Source: Candidatus Atribacter fermentans
GTDB lineage: Bacteria; Atribacterota; Atribacteria; Atribacterales; Atribacteraceae
Length of the DNA stretch: 23,029 bases
Assembly (NCBI GenBank): GCA_012517485.1
Contig: JAAYUT010000272.1
Span: 1-23,029, forward strand
Direction: 5' to 3'
Shown here one piece after another: positions 1 through 7,207 of this stretch (the first letter of the stretch is position 1; every line of letters starts with the position of its first letter). The position numbers and the translations under genes were made by a program. Below the pieces are notes generated by a model that saw only the letters and a program-made list of their open reading frames with translations, was not told where the DNA came from and did no database searches.

Positions 1-26
1 ATTCAGGGGGGTGTGCCTTTCATCAG

Positions 27-124
27 TCATCCTGAGGCTTCTTTCCAGAAACCGTGAGGATCTCATCTGACACCGAAGGTGTCATCCTGAGGCTTCGTTT
101 TATGAAGCCGTGAGGATCTCATCT
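27..124. repeat. Two direct copies of a palindromic dispersed repeat
   Basis: Copies at 27-68 and 82-124 share the same two arms: TCATCCTGAGGCTTC at the left and CGTGAGGATCTCATCT at the right. In the second copy GGCTTC pairs with GAAGCC and ATCCT with AGGAT, so it can fold as a hairpin. In the first copy the centre has diverged. A short perfect hairpin, GACACC-GAA-GGTGTC at 69-83, sits between them. Palindromes of this style are commonly scattered between genes as small non-coding repeats. No coding potential is visible. Confidence 0.7.
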
Positions 125-155
125 TTTCGATTCTTTTTTATAAAAACTTCAAAGA

Positions 156-242
156 ATGAGATTGCCACGTCGCTGCGCTCCTCGCAATGACGGAGTGGGC
201 GGATGAGATTGCCACGTCGCTTCGCTCCTCGCAATGACGGAG
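156..242. repeat. Tandem pair of a 40-base intergenic repeat
   Basis: Two 40-base copies, 156-195 and 203-242, differ at a single base and are separated by only 7 bases. Each runs from ATGAGATTGCCACG through a GC-rich core (CGCTTCGCTCC) to GCAATGACGGAG. The core carries partial self-complementarity (GCGAAGCG-like), typical of interspersed REP/MITE-like elements. They lie downstream of purL and look like dispersed repeats rather than part of a gene. Confidence 0.75.
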
Positions 243-256
243 CAGGAAAAAATTAA

Positions 257-286
257 ATCCCCCTAACCCCCTTTTTGAAAGGGGAT
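257..286. repeat. C-rich/G-rich inverted repeat
   Basis: ATCCCC at the left end pairs with GGGGAT at the right, and CCCCTTT (268-274) pairs with AAAGGGG (278-284) over a 3-base loop. It is another short dispersed palindrome in the gene-free left edge. It could serve as a transcript end for purL, but there is no uridine tract after it on the minus strand. Confidence 0.5.
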
Positions 287-318
287 AATTGATTTCTGAA
301 GAGAGTTTTCATTCTCAA

Positions 319-341
319 CTCGTGCTGTAAAACAGCATGAG
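319..341. other. Hairpin downstream of purL
   Basis: TGCTGT (323-328) and ACAGCA (332-337) form a perfect stem over a 3-base AAA loop. The stem extends outward by four more pairs, including one G-U. It lies about 50 bases past the purL stop. No T-run follows on the minus strand, so it is not a classical intrinsic terminator. It may be another dispersed repeat or an mRNA 3'-end stabiliser. Confidence 0.4.
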
Positions 342-390
342 GGTCTACCCTAAAAATCCACGAACATGATAAATTAAACTCCTACAATAG

Positions 391-2589
391 CTACAAATTA
401 CGGTACCATGCTTTCCATAAATCTTCTATTGAAACTGAAATGAGTAATTGCTGATTATTATAAATGGTCAAGCTTTTTCCCGTGACTTTACCGATAACAA
501 AAAAAGGAATAGTTTTCATCCGAGCTATTTTTTCCAAAACAGTGATTTTTTCTGGTTTAGCGGTAATGAGTGCTCGTCCACAACTTTCACCAAACAATAG
601 AGCATCTAAACGAATATTAGGTAAATTTCCTATATCAATTAAACATCCCTTTTTCTCTGGTCCACAGATACATCCTTCCCCGAGAGCACAAGCCAACCCA
701 CCTTCGCTCAAATCAGAAGATGATTGAACTAAACCTTGTTGAGCTGCAACAATTAAAAATTCTTGAAGGTTTTTTTCGGCTTGCAAATCAATTTGTGGAA
801 CCGGTCCAAATTCTTGCTGGTGAATCAAGCGTAAATATTCACTTCCACCGATCTCATTTCGAGTTTCGCCAAGCAAAATGATTAAATCGTCATTTTCTTT
901 AAAGGTAGCGTTTACTGCCAATTGAACATCTTCTATTATACCAATCATGCCTATTGTAGGAGTAGGATGGATAGGACCGGTAGGACTTTCATTGTAAAAA
1001 GAAACATTGCCGCTCACAACTGGAAGGTCGAAAAATCTACAGGCATCACTTATTCCCTTCACTGATTGAATAAATTGCCAGTAACGATCAGGCTTCTGGG
1101 GATTCCCAAAATTCAAGCAATCGGTTATACCAGCCGGTTGAGCTCCACAAGCAGCCAAGTTACGAGCTGCTTCAGCAACAGCAATTTGTGAGCCCAGATA
1201 AGGATCGAGGTAGCAAAATACTGGATTACAATCAGTTGTAACAGCTATCCCCCAAGGGAGGTTTTTGACTCGGAGGACTACCGTCCCATTTCCAGGAAGA
1301 ATTGCGGTATTGATTTGAACCATATGGTCATATTGTTCATAAACCGAATGGCGGGAGCAAAGGTTAGGAGATCCCATGAGTTGGAGTAGAACTTCATTCC
1401 AATTATGAGGGAGAGGAAGGTCGTTCCAGTCACCTCGTTTTATTGTTTCAAGATAAGCTGGTTTTTCAGCGGGAGGAGTATAAACGGGGGGTTTGGTTAA
1501 TTCTTGAGCAGGAATATCAGCAACTATCTGCCCATTGAACTCAATGGTGATTTTATCTCCATCGACTACCTCTCCTACAACTACCGCTTCCAAACCCCAT
1601 TTGTGAAATATTTGAAGGACTGGTTCCTCATAGCCTTTTTTGACGCAGAGAAGCATGCGTTCTTGAGACTCAGACATCATAATTTCCCAAGGTTCCATAG
1701 CTTCTTCGCGAATAGGAATACGATCAAGATAGATTTTAACTCCACTTTTCCCAGCAGCGGCCATTTCACTGGAAGAGCAAGTCAAACCAGCGGCACCCAT
1801 ATCCTTGATTCCTATTAAAAATCCGGTGGCAAGGGCTTCCATAGTTGCTTCAATCAAGCATTTTTCAGTAAACGGGTCTCCAATTTGAACACTGGGGCGT
1901 TTCTCATCTTGTCCACTAAATTCCTGAGAAGCCAAAATACTGCACCCTCCAATACCGTCACGTCCGGTTCGGTTTCCAGCATAAATGATAAGATTTCCTT
2001 TTCCTTTTGCCCAGGATTTTGCTAAACGATCATGGGGAGCGATTCCAATACACATCACGTTAACTAAGCAGTTACCCTGATAAGAAGGATGAAAATAGAG
2101 TTCTCCAGCCACAGTTGGAACACCAACACAATTCCCATAAAAAGCAATTCCATTGACAACACCTTTAAAAATAAAGTTTGAATGAGCATTATCTGAAGAA
2201 CCAAAATGGAGAGAATCAAGGCATGCAATTGGGCGGGCGCCGCTCCCAAAAATATCACGAATGATTCCTCCAATGCCAGTTGCTGCTCCTTGACGGGGTT
2301 CAACCTGGGAGGGATGATTGTGACTTTCCATTTTAAATACCACAGCTTGTCCTTGATAGACAATTCCACCAGCATCTTCACCAACCAGAACTGGGAATTT
2401 TCCTTTCCGAGGGAAGTTTTCAAACCACCGACGAGAATGTGGGTAACCACAGTGTTCTGACCATTCAACTGAAAACATGGCTAACTCAGTTGGAGTCGGT
2501 TGTCTTTTCAATATTTCAAGTATTTTTTGATATTCTTCATCGCGGAGTCCTAACTCACGGGCAACTTGGATTTGTTCATTATTTTGCAT
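391..2589 (-). CDS. purL: Phosphoribosylformylglycinamidine synthase, large subunit (PurL)
   Basis: Catalyses the ATP-dependent amidation of FGAR to FGAM in purine synthesis, using ammonia delivered by PurQ with PurS as the third subunit. The 732-residue length fits the small, Bacillus/Thermotoga-type PurL. The SVEWSEHCGYPHSR motif lies near residue 37 and the substrate/Mg-binding ESHNHPSQVEP motif near residue 85, where Tyr is more usual than the Arg seen just after EP. The frame stays open 17 codons further upstream. I chose the ATG at 2589 because GGGAGG lies about ten bases before it and the upstream extension (within purQ) does not look like PurL. The gene overlaps the end of purQ by 11 bases, which points to translational coupling. 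Confident in the family and operon. Confidence 0.95.
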   Translation of the reverse strand: MQNNEQIQVARELGLRDEEYQKILEILKRQPTPTELAMFSVEWSEHCGYPHSRRWFENFPRKGKFPVLVGEDAGGIVYQGQAVVFKMESHNHPSQVEPRQGAATGIGGIIRDIFGSGARPIACLDSLHFGSSDNAHSNFIFKGVVNGIAFYGNCVGVPTVAGELYFHPSYQGNCLVNVMCIGIAPHDRLAKSWAKGKGNLIIYAGNRTGRDGIGGCSILASQEFSGQDEKRPSVQIGDPFTEKCLIEATMEALATGFLIGIKDMGAAGLTCSSSEMAAAGKSGVKIYLDRIPIREEAMEPWEIMMSESQERMLLCVKKGYEEPVLQIFHKWGLEAVVVGEVVDGDKITIEFNGQIVADIPAQELTKPPVYTPPAEKPAYLETIKRGDWNDLPLPHNWNEVLLQLMGSPNLCSRHSVYEQYDHMVQINTAILPGNGTVVLRVKNLPWGIAVTTDCNPVFCYLDPYLGSQIAVAEAARNLAACGAQPAGITDCLNFGNPQKPDRYWQFIQSVKGISDACRFFDLPVVSGNVSFYNESPTGPIHPTPTIGMIGIIEDVQLAVNATFKENDDLIILLGETRNEIGGSEYLRLIHQQEFGPVPQIDLQAEKNLQEFLIVAAQQGLVQSSSDLSEGGLACALGEGCICGPEKKGCLIDIGNLPNIRLDALLFGESCGRALITAKPEKITVLEKIARMKTIPFFVIGKVTGKSLTIYNNQQLLISVSIEDLWKAWYRNL

Positions 2590-3286
2590 AGTACTTTTCC
2601 TCCCACCACTGAATGATCGAGAGAAATATTCTTTTTCCATCCTGAGAACCCAATAATGCTTCTGATGACCTTTCGGGATGAGGCATCATTCCTAAAACAT
2701 TTTGGGAAGAAGAAACTATCCCAGCAATTGAGTCAATCGATCCATTTGGATTGGTTTTTTGATTAATCTGTCCGTTACGATCACAATAACGAAAAATGAT
2801 TTGACGATTTTTATGAAGAGTGGATAAAGAAGAATGAGGAATAAAGTAATTTCCTTGATGATGTGCAATAGGAATTGATATGACTTCTCCCGGGTTAAAG
2901 AGTCGGGTAAAAGGCGTATCGGTGTTTTCAACTCGCAGGTGAACAAAACGGCAAATAAAATGTCCGCCCTGGTTGGGGAGTAAAGCACCGGGGAGGAGTT
3001 GGCTTTCGACTAAAATTTGAAATCCATTACAAATCCCGATAACTAATCCTCCCTCTTCAATAAAATGACGAATTGATTCCATAACCGGTGAAAAACGGGC
3101 AATAGCTCCGGTTCGTAAATAATCACCATAACTAAAACCCCCGGGAAGAACAATACAATCACAATTTTTAAGATCACGGCTTTCATGCCAGAGCATTTCC
3201 GTTTCCTGGCTGAGAACCTTCGAAAGGACGTGTTGACAATCATAATCGCAATTTGAACCTGGAAAAACGACTATACCAAATTTCAT
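2579..3286 (-). CDS. purQ: Phosphoribosylformylglycinamidine synthase, glutaminase subunit (PurQ)
   Basis: Class I glutamine amidotransferase that releases ammonia from glutamine for the PurL reaction. The 235-residue protein starts MKFGIVVFPGSNCD. The nucleophilic cysteine sits in GICNGFQ (Cys86) and the His/Glu of the triad in MMPHPER (His203, Glu205). An LPGGFSYGDYLR segment is also typical. The ATG at 3286 has AAGGAG just upstream. A longer open frame to 3412 runs through purS and is rejected as an extension. The gap to the purS stop is 13 bases and the 3' end overlaps purL, so purS-purQ-purL form one transcriptional unit making the three-subunit enzyme. Confidence 0.95.
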   Translation of the reverse strand: MKFGIVVFPGSNCDYDCQHVLSKVLSQETEMLWHESRDLKNCDCIVLPGGFSYGDYLRTGAIARFSPVMESIRHFIEEGGLVIGICNGFQILVESQLLPGALLPNQGGHFICRFVHLRVENTDTPFTRLFNPGEVISIPIAHHQGNYFIPHSSLSTLHKNRQIIFRYCDRNGQINQKTNPNGSIDSIAGIVSSSQNVLGMMPHPERSSEALLGSQDGKRIFLSIIQWWEEKYYAK

Positions 3287-3299
3287 TGGAGACTCCTTA

Positions 3300-3554
3300 T
3301 TAATCAGAGGGTTCGATGGTGAAGTGAAATTTTTCAATGACCGGATTGGCCAGTAATTGGTCACACATCTCTTCCAAACGTTTTTGGGCAGTATCCAGAT
3401 TGCTTGAATCAAGGTGAATTTCGAAATATTTCCCAGTTTTCACTTCTTCAGTTTCCTGATATCCCAGGGAATGGAGTGCACTTTTTATAGTAACTCCTTG
3501 TGGATCAAAGACCCCTGGTTTCAAGGTAATGATAATTTTCCCTCTGAATTTCAT
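3300..3554 (-). CDS. purS: Phosphoribosylformylglycinamidine synthase subunit PurS
   Basis: Small 84-residue subunit that bridges PurL and PurQ and is needed for the complex in organisms with the short PurL. The sequence shows the family pattern: an initial beta strand (KIIITLKPGVFDPQG), then the IKSALHSLGY helix, then a strand containing KYFEIHLD, then a helix and a final strand. AAGGAGG lies a few bases before the ATG at 3554. It is 18 bases downstream of the unrecognised 125-residue gene and 13 bases upstream of purQ, so it is co-transcribed with both. Confidence 0.93.
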   Translation of the reverse strand: MKFRGKIIITLKPGVFDPQGVTIKSALHSLGYQETEEVKTGKYFEIHLDSSNLDTAQKRLEEMCDQLLANPVIEKFHFTIEPSD

Positions 3555-3572
3555 GATAGCCTCCTTTATAGA

Positions 3573-3950
3573 TTATTTTTCATTTTCATAATAGGGATTT
3601 ACCTCTCGAAGGATACTCATAATGAGGTCAGCAATTTGATGGATTTGATCCTCAGAGAAAGTGTGAAGTCGGATAACAATTGAAACGGTTATAAAATCGA
3701 GGTCTTTCCCCACTCGAGAATAAGCGACGGTATTAAGCCCCTCTTCCCGTAATCTTGTCTCAAAATGATCACAAATATTTTCGGCTTTTTTATAAAGGGA
3801 GGGCCAATTATTAACGTCTTCATCGGCAAAAACAAAACCGATTTCGGCTATTTCTTCTCTTCCTCGGATTAGAGCAAAGTCTCCGAATTCATAATGATCT
3901 TCAATATAACGACGAAACTCTTTGGCTTTGGTTAATTGAATAAAAAACAC
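3573..3950 (-). CDS. Unrecognised 125-residue protein, first gene of the purine unit
   Basis: I do not recognise this family. It is a soluble, charged, mixed alpha/beta protein with no signal peptide, membrane segment or cysteine motif. Notable stretches are FALIRGREEIAEIGFVFADED near the N-terminus and KDLDFITVSIVIRL near residue 90. The C-terminal third looks helical. It is 18 bases upstream of purS and in the same direction, so it is probably co-expressed with purSQL; a purine-related or regulatory role would only be inference. The start is uncertain. The GTG at 3950 gives the frame shown, but the purine-rich AGAGG lies directly against it. An ATT codon three codons further on is better spaced from that sequence. 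Confidence 0.6.
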   Translation of the reverse strand: MFFIQLTKAKEFRRYIEDHYEFGDFALIRGREEIAEIGFVFADEDVNNWPSLYKKAENICDHFETRLREEGLNTVAYSRVGKDLDFITVSIVIRLHTFSEDQIHQIADLIMSILREVNPYYENEK

Positions 3951-3970
3951 CTCTTTTCAGAGGTATTATA
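3949..3970 (-). promoter_or_regulatory. Likely -10 element and start-site hairpin ahead of the purine unit
   Basis: On the minus strand a perfect TATAAT lies at 3970-3965. It is followed at once by ACCTCT-GAAA-AGAGGT (3964-3949), a 6-bp stem with a GNRA-type loop. The right arm holds the only candidate ribosome-binding purines and touches the GTG start at 3950. No convincing -35 box is visible 16-18 bases upstream of the TATAAT. If transcription starts 6-8 bases after the -10, the leader would be very short and the left arm of the stem would be partly lost. A start further upstream would leave the start codon region folded. Confidence 0.45.
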
Positions 3971-4083
3971 CCCTTTTTTCTTTTCCTTACCAGAGGATAT
4001 TGAATAATGAGTAATCATTCATAACCTGAATGAATAATAGTAATCTACAATTTTATCATTAACCTTTGTGAAAGGAGGAACTT

Positions 4084-4128
4084 TTTCCCCCTTGCCCCTT
4101 TGTGGGAGAGGTTTAGGGTGAGGGGGGG
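4084..4128. repeat. C-rich/G-rich imperfect inverted repeat
   Basis: The element begins with a C-run (CCCCCTTGCCCC) and ends with GGGTGAGGGGGGG. The arms can pair imperfectly around a GTGGGAGAGG centre. It resembles common dispersed intergenic elements of the CCCTCACCC...CCCTTTG type. It sits in the 268-base gap between the purine unit and the large one-carbon operon. The bases just after it (TTCCCAACTGGTGC at 4141) look like a decayed relative of TTCTCAACTCGTGC at 312-325, so both gene-free stretches may have received the same composite insertion. Confidence 0.5.
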
Positions 4129-4173
4129 TAATTCTTTTTATTCCCAACTGGTGCCACGCAAGCAGTGTGAAAG

Positions 4174-4205
4174 TTTCTCCTCTTTTTGACTAACTAAGAG
4201 AGAAA
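4174..4205 (-). other. Hairpin downstream of the one-carbon operon
   Basis: TTTCTC-C-TCTT (4174-4184) pairs with AAGAGAGAAA (4196-4205), giving about ten base pairs with one bulged base and an 11-base loop. It starts 14 bases after the stop of the methyltransferase gene on the minus strand. It is the best candidate for the 3' end of the long operon, but it lacks a T-tract, so the call as a terminator is weak. Confidence 0.3.
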
Positions 4206-4218
4206 GTGTTTTTAAAGT

Positions 4219-5019
4219 TTAGTCGTTTAAACGACCAGCTCGGAAAGCAGTGATATAGTTCATGCAATATTCATCACAGCCCATCAAGGCTTCACTGGCA
4301 AAAAGGATACCCATAAGCTTATCATCCAGAGGATCGATAATTGCAGCATGAAGCCCAAATCCTATACTCAATGCTAAAAAGGACCGATTAATAAGACGGC
4401 GATTAGGCATACCAAAGGAGATATTACTGAGGCCACAGATGGTTCTCACTCCAGGATAGCTATTTGGTATTGCTTTAAGGCTTTCTAAAAATAATCTTCC
4501 TTGGTTTTGATCGGTGCCGATGGGCACAACTAATGGATCGATAAAAAGATGCTCGCGAGGAATAGAATATTCATCAACAGCTTTGACTAAAGTGTCTACT
4601 AATTTCATTCGTTCTTCAACCGATTGAGGGATTCCTCCCTCGCCCATCGCCAATCCAACTACCAGAGCATTATATTTCTTCACAATTGGTAATAAGGCTT
4701 TGATTCGATTTTCCTCTGCAGTAAATGAATTAATCATAACTTCTTTCTTGCGATAGACAGTAAGTGCTGCTTCAAGAGCTTGATCATTGGCAGAATCTAA
4801 GCAAAGTGGAATTTCAATTTCATCTTGGATGGATTCGACCAACCATTTGAGATCAGTAACTTCCTTGGTCGCTTCTGTCCCAGCATTGACATCGATAAAA
4901 GCAGCTCCAGCTTTTTCTTGTTTTTGCGCTTCCTGAATAAAAAATTCCCGATCTTTTTTCTCTAATGCTTCCCGGATGGCTTTCCGAGTCGCATTGATTC
5001 GTTCGGCGACTATAATCAT
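4219..5019 (-). CDS. acsE: Methyltetrahydrofolate:corrinoid methyltransferase (AcsE/MtgA-type)
   Basis: Pterin-binding TIM-barrel enzyme that moves the methyl group between methyl-THF and a corrinoid protein. The 266-residue length matches AcsE. Family motifs seen in order are ERIN at the start, an AGAAFIDVNAG strand near residue 37, PLCLDSAN near residue 71, VMINSF near residue 94, the LFIDPLVVPIGTD strand near residue 158, and CGLSNISFGMPNR followed by INRSFL near residue 195. The ATG at 5019 overlaps the folC stop as ATGA. A GAGGAGG run lies in the end of folC. It is the last gene of the long operon. No CODH/ACS genes are nearby, so its partner could be the corrinoid protein at 20923-21564 or one elsewhere. 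MtgA of methylamine or betaine pathways is the main alternative. Confidence 0.88.
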   Translation of the reverse strand: MIIVAERINATRKAIREALEKKDREFFIQEAQKQEKAGAAFIDVNAGTEATKEVTDLKWLVESIQDEIEIPLCLDSANDQALEAALTVYRKKEVMINSFTAEENRIKALLPIVKKYNALVVGLAMGEGGIPQSVEERMKLVDTLVKAVDEYSIPREHLFIDPLVVPIGTDQNQGRLFLESLKAIPNSYPGVRTICGLSNISFGMPNRRLINRSFLALSIGFGLHAAIIDPLDDKLMGILFASEALMGCDEYCMNYITAFRAGRLND

Positions 5020-6350
5020 AACTCCACCTCCTCTTTCGAAAGGGTTACGTTGAGTTTATCACTTAATAATTTTGCTAAATAAAATGATCCTGCTACCACT
5101 AAGGGTAAGCGGTATTCAGTGGCGTATTGAAGGGCCTTCTCCCATGCTTGATAGGGGTCATTGATCACTTTATGATGAGGAATATGAGGTATAAAAAAAT
5201 GAACAATATCGGCTGGGAGGGCAGCTTTCGGGTTAAATGGGGTGGTTAAGATCACTTGGGAATCTATTTGAGAGAGTTCTTTGGCAATTCCTGGAAAGTC
5301 CTTTCCGGTGAGAAAGCCTAAGAGAAAGATGGCTTTTCTTATTCCCAGATAATCTCTCAGAGTATGACACAAAGTGGCAAAAGACGCCTGATTGTGAGCG
5401 ACATCAAATATTGTCAAAGGTGATGAATGAATAATTTGAATTCGTCCCGGCCAAACCGCTTCATTAAGAAGGTTTTGGAGTTGCTGATTGGATGGTGAAT
5501 ACCCTAAATGTTCAGCACTCAGTAAAGCAGTTAGAAAATTTTCAACCTGTTGATCACCCAACAATGGTAATGAGAAAGTCCCCTCTCGACCAGATTTTGA
5601 TTTCATTTCAAAAACCGATCCTTTTGCGCTTCGGTTGAGAATTTGATATGAGTAATAATTTTCAAGCGGAAACACCGGCACTCGAAGGTGTTCAGCAATT
5701 CGCATGATAGTGGTCTTGGCTGCCTTTTTTTCCTGAAGCCCTAAAATGAGAGGAATATTGGGTCGAAGAATACCGGCTTTTTCTCTGGCAATTTTGGGGA
5801 TGGTTTTCCCTAAAATTTCTGTATGATCATAACTTATTGGAGTAATAATGGTGAGAATTGGATCAGCTACATTGGTTGCATCCAATCGACCTCCAAGGCC
5901 CACCTCCATGATGGAAAAATCAGCGTTTCTTTTTTTAAAATATTGGAAAGCCAGAGCAACAGAAACCTCGAAATAAGTTGGCTTTCCATATAGAGAATGT
6001 TTTTCCATGTAATCAATTACAGGGAAGATTTCGGTCACCAATTTAGCGAGTTCTTCAGGTTGAATAATTTCCCCGTTGAATTGCAAGCGCTCCCGAAAGG
6101 TGAGAAGATGTGGCTTAACATATAAGCCACATTTCTTCTGCTGAGAGGCTAAAATACGTTCCAAATAATAGCAAGTACTTCCCTTCCCTTTGGTGCCAGC
6201 AACCAATATTACTGGTGAATGGGTATCAGGTCGTTTTAATAAACTCATGAATTCTCTCATCCGATCGAGTTTCAGGTCGTTGTAAGAAAAATCAGTTTTT
6301 TCATAATTAATTAATGAATAGAGAGTTTGAATACTTTCCTGGAAGTTCAT
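5016..6350 (-). CDS. folC: Folylpolyglutamate synthase / dihydrofolate synthase (FolC)
   Basis: Mur-ligase-type enzyme that adds glutamate to folates (and often to dihydropteroate), trapping and tuning the THF cofactors used by the neighbouring enzymes. The 444-residue protein has the P-loop AGTKGKGST at residues 51-59, SIMEVGLGGRLDATN near residue 145, a YDHTEILG segment near residue 174 and the DVAHN motif of the C-terminal ligase domain near residue 315. AACGGAGG precedes the ATG at 6350. The gap to the Flox-like gene upstream is 14 bases, and the 3' end overlaps the methyltransferase gene by 4 bases. Placement inside an electron-transfer and one-carbon operon rather than a folate synthesis cluster is notable. 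Confidence 0.92.
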   Translation of the reverse strand: MNFQESIQTLYSLINYEKTDFSYNDLKLDRMREFMSLLKRPDTHSPVILVAGTKGKGSTCYYLERILASQQKKCGLYVKPHLLTFRERLQFNGEIIQPEELAKLVTEIFPVIDYMEKHSLYGKPTYFEVSVALAFQYFKKRNADFSIMEVGLGGRLDATNVADPILTIITPISYDHTEILGKTIPKIAREKAGILRPNIPLILGLQEKKAAKTTIMRIAEHLRVPVFPLENYYSYQILNRSAKGSVFEMKSKSGREGTFSLPLLGDQQVENFLTALLSAEHLGYSPSNQQLQNLLNEAVWPGRIQIIHSSPLTIFDVAHNQASFATLCHTLRDYLGIRKAIFLLGFLTGKDFPGIAKELSQIDSQVILTTPFNPKAALPADIVHFFIPHIPHHKVINDPYQAWEKALQYATEYRLPLVVAGSFYLAKLLSDKLNVTLSKEEVEL

Positions 6351-6364
6351 GTAAATTGCCTCCG

Positions 6365-7207
6365 TTAATACTCTTCTGGCATATTCTGAAGCTGCTGGTA
6401 GGTGAACACCGGACCATCTTTACAGACATAATAAGGTCCGATATTACATCGACCACACTTTCCCAATCCACATTTCATTCTCATTTCCAGTGTTGTAATA
6501 ATGTCCGGGGGTTGAAAACCCATTTCTAATAAAGCCTTGATGGTGAATTTAATCATAATAGGAGGACCACAAATGATGGATTTCCACTCTAACGGATTCA
6601 CTTGGATGTTTTCCTTGAGGACATTGGGAACCAAACCGACTGTGCCTTTCCATTGGTCATCTCCTCGGTCAACAGTGAGTAAAAAGGTAATATCTTTCCG
6701 ATTTTGCCATTTTCCCAATTCCCATTTAAAAACCAGATCTTGTGGTGAACGTGCTCCATAGAGAATGGTTACTTTATTAAATTGATGTCGTTTTTCGGTG
6801 TCTAAAACATAGTTTATTAAAGAACGAAGTGGTGCTAATCCAATCCCACCAGCAATGAAAAGTAAGTTGTGTTCAGTTAGATTGGCAAGAGGGAAGGTAT
6901 TCCCGTAAGGACCTCGGATGCCCAAGCGGTCATTAGGATTCAGGCGATGGATAGCAGAGGTTACCAAACCAATTCTTTTAATGCTAAATTCCAGAATTCC
7001 TTTTTGGGTTGGAGAGGAAGTGATAGAAATTGGAGCTTCTCCTACTCCTGGTACAAAAAGTTCAGCAAATTGACCGGGAAGGTGAGAAGAATTTTCGCCT
7101 TCTAAGTCGAGACGAAAGGTTTTGATATCAGAAGTTTCCGGGATAATTTCCATGATTCGATAAAGATGAGGAAGATAAATGTTTTTATTTTTAAGATCGA
7201 TTGCCAA
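6365..7207 (-). CDS. FAD/NAD(P)-binding, [2Fe-2S] oxidoreductase subunit (AsrB / FloxA-like)
   Basis: Ferredoxin-reductase-type subunit expected to take hydride from NADH or NADPH and pass electrons to iron-sulfur partners. The N-terminal FAD domain includes RGPYGN near residue 99. The nucleotide-binding domain has LLFIAGGIGLAPLRSL (115-130) and ends with CGPP near residue 212. The C-terminal tail has Cys246, Cys251, Cys254 and Cys262, the dihydroorotate-dehydrogenase-type [2Fe-2S] pattern. At 280 residues it fits AsrB, sulfhydrogenase gamma and FloxA. The start appears to be TTG at 7207 with AAAGGATGG upstream. It overlaps the previous gene by 17 bases. Next to MvhD and HdrA, the FloxA role (NADH entry into an Hdr complex) is the best-supported inference. 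Confidence 0.85.
   Translation of the reverse strand: MAIDLKNKNIYLPHLYRIMEIIPETSDIKTFRLDLEGENSSHLPGQFAELFVPGVGEAPISITSSPTQKGILEFSIKRIGLVTSAIHRLNPNDRLGIRGPYGNTFPLANLTEHNLLFIAGGIGLAPLRSLINYVLDTEKRHQFNKVTILYGARSPQDLVFKWELGKWQNRKDITFLLTVDRGDDQWKGTVGLVPNVLKENIQVNPLEWKSIICGPPIMIKFTIKALLEMGFQPPDIITTLEMRMKCGLGKCGRCNIGPYYVCKDGPVFTYQQLQNMPEEY

Noticed and set aside
156..242. Possible CRISPR array
   Set aside because: Only two repeat copies with a 7-base gap, no spacer-length unique sequence and no cas genes nearby; a dispersed palindrome explains it better.
464..727. Plus-strand open frames opposite purL, hdrA, fhs and others
   Set aside because: They are antisense shadows: no family likeness, no SD, and each lies wholly inside a well-recognised minus-strand gene.
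2590..2640. N-terminal extension of purL
   Set aside because: The extra 17 codons lie inside purQ in another frame and have no PurL likeness; a strong SD precedes the internal ATG at 2589.
4222..4235. Perfect palindrome GTCGTTTAAACGAC as an operator or terminator
   Set aside because: It is inside the last codons of the methyltransferase gene, is only 14 bases with no loop and no T-run; chance is adequate.
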